A stretch of DNA of 11,949 nucleotides from CBFHWY01 sp965659675 (GTDB lineage Bacteria; Bacteroidota; Bacteroidia; Flavobacteriales_G; Salibacteraceae), in assembly GCA_965659675.1 (NCBI GenBank), contig CBFHWY010000082.1:1-11949 (forward strand), given 5' to 3'. The position numbers were made by a program, and so were the translations under genes. Positions 8,193-11,949 of the stretch are shown here, one piece after another. The stretch's first letter is position 1. Every line of letters starts with the position of its first letter. The notes beneath the pieces are model-generated. The model was given only the letters and a program-made list of their open reading frames with translations, ran no database searches and was not told the origin of the DNA.

Positions 8193-8726
8193 TCAAATGT
8201 ATTCAAAAAAGGAGAAGCCTACCTTTCCGTAATTTCTCATCGCTCTAAAACCATCAATATGGCCAAGATCTTTGTTTTTATCGTGTTCCACGATCAATTC
8301 ACCTTTCTCGGTCAAAAGCTTATTTTCCAAAATCATTTTAATGAGTGGGTCATAAGCTTCGAAGTCATAGGGTGGATCCATAAAGATGATGTCAAACTTT
8401 TGCTTGCATCTTTTTACGAAATCCATTGCATTTGATTCAATACTTACGATATCCATATCCAATTCACGACTCATTTTGGAAATGAAGGACACACATTTAG
8501 TATTCAGATCTACCGCAGTGATACTTGCAGCTCCCCGAGAGGCAAATTCGTAGCTGATGTTTCCCGTTCCTGAAAACAGATCCAGAACCTTTAAACCTTC
8601 CAGGTAGAAACGATTGTTCAATACGTTAAACAAGCCTTCTTTGGCAAAATCGGTGGTTGGTCTAACTGGAAGATTTGTAGGTGCTTTAATGTACTTTGAT
8701 CGGAACTTCCCGCTAATTATTCGCAT
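8193..8726 (-). CDS. rsmD: 16S rRNA (guanine(966)-N(2))-methyltransferase, RsmD family
   Basis: RsmD methylates N2 of G966 in 16S rRNA using S-adenosylmethionine, acting on assembled or nearly assembled 30S particles. The 177-residue protein has the family N-terminus MRIISGKFRS, the RPTTDFAKEGLFN segment (22-34), the SAM-binding motif I VLDLFSGTGNISYE (47-60), an acidic motif II in AVDLNT, and the catalytic DPPY (117-120). The start codon lies inside the end of the DUF3822 gene (10-base overlap in another frame), which indicates coupled translation. Length and motif spacing are normal for the family, and the coaD gene follows after 3 bases. Confidence 0.95.
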   Translation of the reverse strand: MRIISGKFRSKYIKAPTNLPVRPTTDFAKEGLFNVLNNRFYLEGLKVLDLFSGTGNISYEFASRGAASITAVDLNTKCVSFISKMSRELDMDIVSIESNAMDFVKRCKQKFDIIFMDPPYDFEAYDPLIKMILENKLLTEKGELIVEHDKNKDLGHIDGFRAMRNYGKVGFSFFEYI

Positions 8727-9529
8727 AAGTGAAGTTGTAAGAGTGAGTGAAATTCCAGTTTCATTTTGTCATCAAGCTTTTCAGGAAAACTGAGCCTTGG
8801 GTCTATTGCCCTGAAGTTTAGATGCGGAATGTACTTCTTCAGCTTCAACTTCATAGCGTCAGATACCTTTCCGGATATATGAAGTATGAGTTGATCATTG
8901 GAAAAACCCAGCAGGTCGGAAACGTTCAGACAATGATAGAGTATGTCCTGTTCCCCAATCGTGCGAAAATGATTCTGGTATTTTAAACTGGACTCATTGA
9001 ATGCGAGTATTTCTATGGTATTTTCTCTGACATTGAGAAAAATGTGAGAGGAATGGGAATCCTTAACTTCTGTGCTAGCGAGAAAAGTCATGAAAGTAAG
9101 ATGATGACCAATGGAGACATTTGGAAAGCTCGCTTCGATCTCCTCTACAATAGGAGCTTCAATGGCATAACATACATTCGCCTCTGGCTCATTCAAGCTA
9201 TCCCATCTCAGTGCATTTGACTCAAACTCCCGCCCATTGAGCACTGATAAATAGGTCTGCAGATTCTTTTCGTCAAAGTAATCGCGAGGAATGAGGCTTG
9301 CAAATGGATTCTGCGCTGCAACGAGCACAGACTTAAAATTTGAATCTCCGAGGGTTTTAACGAAGGAGGAAATATTGGAAGAATCTAGGCTTATCAATCT
9401 GAGATAGATCATATCTATAGGGTCGATAACAAGGGCCCTGGCCGAATGCTCGTCCAATTCAATATAGAGATGATAAGCAGAATGGCGCTCTGACTTATAC
9501 TCCGGATGATGAATGTCCAGAGACTTCAT
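8717..9529 (-). CDS. DUF3822 family protein
   Basis: The 270-residue protein has the layout of DUF3822, a Bacteroidota family of unknown function usually found next to rsmD. As I recall, a Bacteroides member was solved with an actin-like ATPase fold, which I cannot check here. Two strand pairs fit the phosphate 1 and 2 positions of such folds (YHLYIELDEHSARALVI, 19-35; IFLNVRENTIEILAF in the second half). They lack the usual Asp/Gly residues, so nucleotide binding may be lost. No signal peptide or membrane helix is seen, so it should be cytoplasmic. I chose the ATG at 9529: it lies 19 bases after the upstream stop and places YHLYI about 19 residues in, as in relatives. Starts at 9580 or 9622 would lie inside the preceding gene. 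It overlaps rsmD by 10 bases. Confidence 0.85.
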   Translation of the reverse strand: MKSLDIHHPEYKSERHSAYHLYIELDEHSARALVIDPIDMIYLRLISLDSSNISSFVKTLGDSNFKSVLVAAQNPFASLIPRDYFDEKNLQTYLSVLNGREFESNALRWDSLNEPEANVCYAIEAPIVEEIEASFPNVSIGHHLTFMTFLASTEVKDSHSSHIFLNVRENTIEILAFNESSLKYQNHFRTIGEQDILYHCLNVSDLLGFSNDQLILHISGKVSDAMKLKLKKYIPHLNFRAIDPRLSFPEKLDDKMKLEFHSLLQLHLCE

Positions 9530-9548
9530 AAGCTCGAAAATAGTGGAA

Positions 9549-10334
9549 TTATTCTCCCCAGTTACCAGAAGTGGTCGCATCTTGCATGGAACCAACAGCA
9601 AGGTCCTTCTCCTGTCCAGCAAGTCTTTTGTTCATTCCCTTAAGGATCAACCCTTTCTTTGCTCTGATCTCAAAAACAGGAACCATTACTTTGTTCTTTT
9701 CGATCTCACCAGCGTTCATTTCGAATTTCTCTCCGCCTGAGAATGGAATGATGTCTAGTTGCTCTAGCTTCAGCGGAAGCTTGCGATCTTTCATGTATGA
9801 TTCATTATACACATAGGAGCTCGTTGCCTCAAAACTCGTATCTCGTGAGATGATTCCCATTTCCAAAGCAGTTTGCTCGGTAAGCGTATCAGGAACAGTT
9901 CCAATGGATTTCACAACGGGAACAGAATCCTCATTGATAAAGTACATCAGGCTATCTAAATTCTTGCAGTACGCTCCGTTCACTCCTTTGTACATCAATT
10001 GAGCTGCACGCAGATCTTTCAGCCTTTGAATGACTACCTTGTAACGTTTGTCTTTCTCTTCGTTAAATTCGATCGGGTCCATGATCGATTTGTAGTTCAA
10101 GCCAAGAAGAACGGCAGAGCCTACAAGAAGACCAATGATCACATAGAGTTTGCGCTGTCCTGTGAAGATGTCCAGCGCTGCGAGTATAGAAACCGCCCCA
10201 GCTATGGTGAATCCCAATGCTCCAATCAGGAATATGTTATTCTGGCCTGAAGCGAAGGTGAATATCACCATCAAAAGACCGATGGCGGCCAATGCGATTG
10301 GAGCTCCTAATTTACCTATTGTTGCTGAGTTCAT
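9549..10334 (-). CDS. Three-helix membrane protein with pilin-like segment, unknown function
   Basis: The 261-residue protein has three predicted membrane helices (about 10-28, 34-55 and 62-79). An exported or cytoplasmic soluble part of about 180 residues follows. Right after helix 3 comes a helix with KVVIQRLKDLRAAQLMYKGV (99-118), then NGAYCKNLDSLMYFI. This resembles the alpha-helix after the membrane anchor of type II/IV pilins and pseudopilins (TAQ.AY...NG.Y...LD.L), but there is no prepilin peptidase site. Similar proteins exist widely in Bacteroidota as hypothetical proteins. I chose the ATG at 10334 because the longer frame would begin at 10376, on top of the promoter -7 box. It is the first gene of the five-gene unit and DUF3822 follows after 19 bases. 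The function is not known. Confidence 0.75.
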   Translation of the reverse strand: MNSATIGKLGAPIALAAIGLLMVIFTFASGQNNIFLIGALGFTIAGAVSILAALDIFTGQRKLYVIIGLLVGSAVLLGLNYKSIMDPIEFNEEKDKRYKVVIQRLKDLRAAQLMYKGVNGAYCKNLDSLMYFINEDSVPVVKSIGTVPDTLTEQTALEMGIISRDTSFEATSSYVYNESYMKDRKLPLKLEQLDIIPFSGGEKFEMNAGEIEKNKVMVPVFEIRAKKGLILKGMNKRLAGQEKDLAVGSMQDATTSGNWGE

Positions 10335-10373
10335 AAGTGCTGATCTGTTGTTCTGTCTAGCTTCTAATGCGCA

Positions 10374-10402
10374 CAAACTTACAATTTTTTCAATATGGCA
10401 AA
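10374..10402 (-). promoter_or_regulatory. Promoter candidate for the five-gene unit 10334-6314
   Basis: On the minus strand TTTG (10399-10402) is followed after 17 bases by TAAGTTTG (10374-10381), a perfect match to the Bacteroidota -7 element TAnnTTTG. Transcription would start near 10368, giving a leader of about 33 bases before the ATG at 10334. The box would fall on the first codons of the longer reading frame beginning at 10376, which argues for the shorter start. Confidence 0.6.
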
Positions 10403-10438
10403 TGCGGCATAATGCAAGCTTAAAGTAGGATAAAGAGC

Positions 10439-10446
10439 TACATTTG
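10439..10446 (+). promoter_or_regulatory. -7 box candidate for the divergent helicase gene
   Basis: TACATTTG is a perfect TAnnTTTG match on the plus strand. No TTG or TTTG is seen 17-23 bases upstream (about 10413-10421), so the -33 part is weak or absent. If the usual distance from box to start holds, transcription would begin at about 10450-10455, right at the TTG start codon of the helicase, so the message could be leaderless or nearly so. Chance occurrence of one 8-base box (6 fixed bases) in this AT-rich region is possible. Confidence 0.35.
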
Positions 10447-10453
10447 AACTACC

Positions 10454-11854
10454 TTGGAAAAGATCTTCGACAAGCTAAAAAAGGCCTTTCCTTTTGAACC
10501 CACTTTTGATCAGCAAAAAGCGCTGAAAGATCTGGCTGTTTTTCTGTCTCCGGAGAGCGCAAAGGATGTTTTTGTTCTGCGCGGCTATGCCGGAACAGGC
10601 AAGACCACCCTTGTGAAGTCTATTGTAAACTGTTTGCCTCAGATCCGCCTCCGATATTTGCTTCTTGCCCCGACTGGAAGGGCGGCAAAAGTGCTTTCTG
10701 GCTATACGGATAAACCGGCATCTACCATTCACCGTGCGATATATCAGCAAAAACATTCAAGCGATGGGGGAGTGCAATTTTCCCTGAAAGAGAATAAACG
10801 CACGCGCACTTTGTTCATCGTCGATGAAGCTTCCATGATCTATTCAGAAGATGCTTTCATGGGGGAGCAGAACAATGTCCTGGCCGATCTGATCGACTTT
10901 GTTTACTCATCGCCAAATAATTCAATTCTTTTTATTGGAGACCTCGCGCAGCTTCCGCCGGTTGGATCATTGTTATCTAAAGCGATTTCACCGAGACTGC
11001 TAAAGGAGCAGTTTGGCTTAAAACCAGCCTATGCCGATATGAAGGAAGTGATGCGACAGAGTCTCGACTCTGGTATACTTTTAAATGCGACGCGTCTCCG
11101 CCAACAACTTGCAGACAAGAACCACGAACCTCAATTAAAGCTTTGTGAAGATGTGAGAGCCCTTGATGCTTATGAACTTCAGGAAGAGTTGGAGGCCTAT
11201 TTTGGGGCGCAATATATTCAGTCTGCCTTGTTTGTGACTCGTTCTAATAAAAGGGCAAACACCTTTAACACGCAAATTAGAAACCGCATTTTACAAAGGG
11301 AGTCACAGCTTGATGCTGGCGATCTGCTCATGGCGGTAAAAAACAACTATTTCTGGTTGGAAGATTCATCAGAAGCCTCCTTTATTGCCAATGGCGACAT
11401 GATGGAAGTTGAGCGTGTGGTATTTACCGACGAAGAATTTGGCTTTCGTTTTGCTGAGGTGGATGTGCGTCTGCTTGATTATCCTCAAATGCCTTCCCAA
11501 AGGATAATGGTGATCCTGGATAGTTTGCTGGCGGAGGGTCCAGCACTCAATCAGGAACAGCAAATGCAGCTATATAAGGGAGTCCTTGAAAAACACAGCG
11601 ACAAAGGAAGAGCAGCTCGGATCAAAGCCATTTCTGAAGATCCATATTTTCACGCGGTGCAGGTGAAATATGCTTATGCGGTTACGTGCCATAAAGCTCA
11701 GGGTGGACAATGGGAAACAGTTTTCATTGATCAGGGTTATTTGACAGAAGAGATGTTAGGTCAGGAGTATATCAGATGGTTATATACCGCTTTGACCCGA
11801 GCAAGTGAAAGAGTATATTTGGTGAACTTTAGTCCGCAATTCCTGGAAAGTTGA
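10454..11854 (+). CDS. SF1 DNA helicase, RecD2/Pif1-like AAA-family ATPase
   Basis: This 466-residue ATP-dependent helicase has the SF1B motif set in order. Walker A is GYAGTGKTT (44-52), motif Ia lies around LLAPTGRAAKVLS (70-82), and the Walker B region is FIVDEASMI (121-129). Motif III is FIGDLAQLPPVG (160-171). Then come VTRSNKRAN (261-269), motif V VTCHKAQGGQWETV (410-423) and motif VI LYTALTRASERVYLV (443-457), the last two typical of a UvrD_C_2-type ending. It should unwind DNA 5'-3' in repair or replication restart. The start is a TTG: an in-frame TGA sits only two codons upstream (10445-10447), and the next in-frame Met is inside the Walker B region. The gene is divergent from the five-gene unit, and its TGA overlaps the start of the next gene. 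It lacks the long N-terminal part of full RecD2 proteins, which is normal for the short Bacteroidota form. Confidence 0.92.
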   Translation: MEKIFDKLKKAFPFEPTFDQQKALKDLAVFLSPESAKDVFVLRGYAGTGKTTLVKSIVNCLPQIRLRYLLLAPTGRAAKVLSGYTDKPASTIHRAIYQQKHSSDGGVQFSLKENKRTRTLFIVDEASMIYSEDAFMGEQNNVLADLIDFVYSSPNNSILFIGDLAQLPPVGSLLSKAISPRLLKEQFGLKPAYADMKEVMRQSLDSGILLNATRLRQQLADKNHEPQLKLCEDVRALDAYELQEELEAYFGAQYIQSALFVTRSNKRANTFNTQIRNRILQRESQLDAGDLLMAVKNNYFWLEDSSEASFIANGDMMEVERVVFTDEEFGFRFAEVDVRLLDYPQMPSQRIMVILDSLLAEGPALNQEQQMQLYKGVLEKHSDKGRAARIKAISEDPYFHAVQVKYAYAVTCHKAQGGQWETVFIDQGYLTEEMLGQEYIRWLYTALTRASERVYLVNFSPQFLES

Positions 11855-11949
11855 AAAAGTTATTTGCCCGCTTTGTATGTTGGTTAGGAGGAGGTTGGAA
11901 AATGAATTACGACATCCCAAGGGACATGAAGAAGTGTGTTCTTGTTGCA
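11851..11949 (+). CDS. Lysophospholipid (1-acyl-glycerol-3-phosphate) acyltransferase family, N-terminal fragment (3' end outside window)
   Basis: The frame opening with TTG at 11851 stays open to the window edge, giving 33 residues: it begins MKKLFARFVCWLGGGWK and goes on with DIPRDMKKCVLVA. In Bacteroidota, members of the small lysophospholipid acyltransferase family start in this way: a short basic helix, a GW(K) segment, then a KK-C-V-[LI]-V-A strand just before the HxxxxD active site. That active site would lie beyond the edge, so the call is by N-terminal likeness only. The TTG overlaps the helicase TGA (TTGA, 11851-11854), a layout that suggests coupled translation. An internal ATG at 11902, 11 bases after a GGAGGAGG-like stretch (11887-11894 area), is a possible alternative start but would remove the conserved GWK segment. 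Confidence 0.5.
   Translation, partial: MKKLFARFVCWLGGGWKMNYDIPRDMKKCVLVA

Noticed and set aside
9530..9622. Longer DUF3822 start at 9580 or 9622
   Set aside because: Most of the extension lies inside the end of the preceding membrane-protein gene, and the extra residues look unlike the family N-terminus.
10335..10376. Longer start of the membrane protein at 10376
   Set aside because: The extra codons overlap the perfect TAAGTTTG -7 box and would lie upstream of the expected transcription start.
11877..11949. Alternative frame starting at ATG 11877
   Set aside because: It gives an Arg/Glu/Cys-rich peptide with no likeness to a family, while the frame from 11851 matches an acyltransferase N-terminus.
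1..11949. CRISPR arrays, tRNA or rRNA genes, intact insertion sequences, attachment sites
   Set aside because: No direct repeats with spacers, no cloverleaf-like sequence, no rRNA-like stretch and no intact transposase or integrase frame was seen.

Overview
The window looks like a chromosomal segment of a Bacteroidota member, probably of the Cytophagales type. The reasons are a reg_prop/Y_Y_Y beta-propeller sensor, a TlpA-like lipid-envelope thioredoxin with a DUF4369-like front part, a DUF3822 gene beside rsmD and coaD, weak or absent Shine-Dalgarno sequences, and three promoter candidates with the Bacteroidota -7 element TAnnTTTG. The genus cannot be named from the sequence alone. No tRNA, rRNA, CRISPR array or intact mobile element was seen.

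Layout. Positions 1-126 may hold the last 41 codons of a plus-strand gene with a very basic tail, followed by about 245 bases (127-370) without a convincing gene. Positions 371-6252 carry a two-gene minus-strand unit with an 8-base gap: a 1094-residue exported protein built of six repeated ~140-residue carboxypeptidase-regulatory-like modules (first gene), then an 862-residue sensor-like protein with 14 propeller blades and a Y_Y_Y domain that ends in three membrane helices instead of a histidine kinase. A promoter candidate lies just before this unit at 6281-6311.

Positions 6314-10334 are a second minus-strand unit of five tightly packed genes: a three-helix membrane protein with a pilin-like segment, a DUF3822 protein, rsmD (16S rRNA m2G966 methyltransferase), coaD (phosphopantetheine adenylyltransferase) and a TlpA/AhpC-like thiol oxidoreductase. 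Several of these genes overlap, and a perfect TAnnTTTG box precedes the unit. Housekeeping functions (CoA synthesis, ribosome modification) are therefore co-transcribed with envelope proteins of unknown role.

Divergent from this unit, at 10454-11854 on the plus strand, lies a RecD2/Pif1-like SF1 helicase. It must start at a TTG codon placed only 7 bases after another perfect TAnnTTTG box. Its TGA stop overlaps a second TTG that opens a gene cut by the window edge, probably a lysophospholipid acyltransferase.

The most unusual part is the 371-6252 pair: a sensor with no kinase next to a giant six-module repeat protein with an unrecognised C-terminal domain. A second point is the pairing of a pilin-like membrane protein with a DUF3822 (actin-like fold, PilM-like by analogy) protein.
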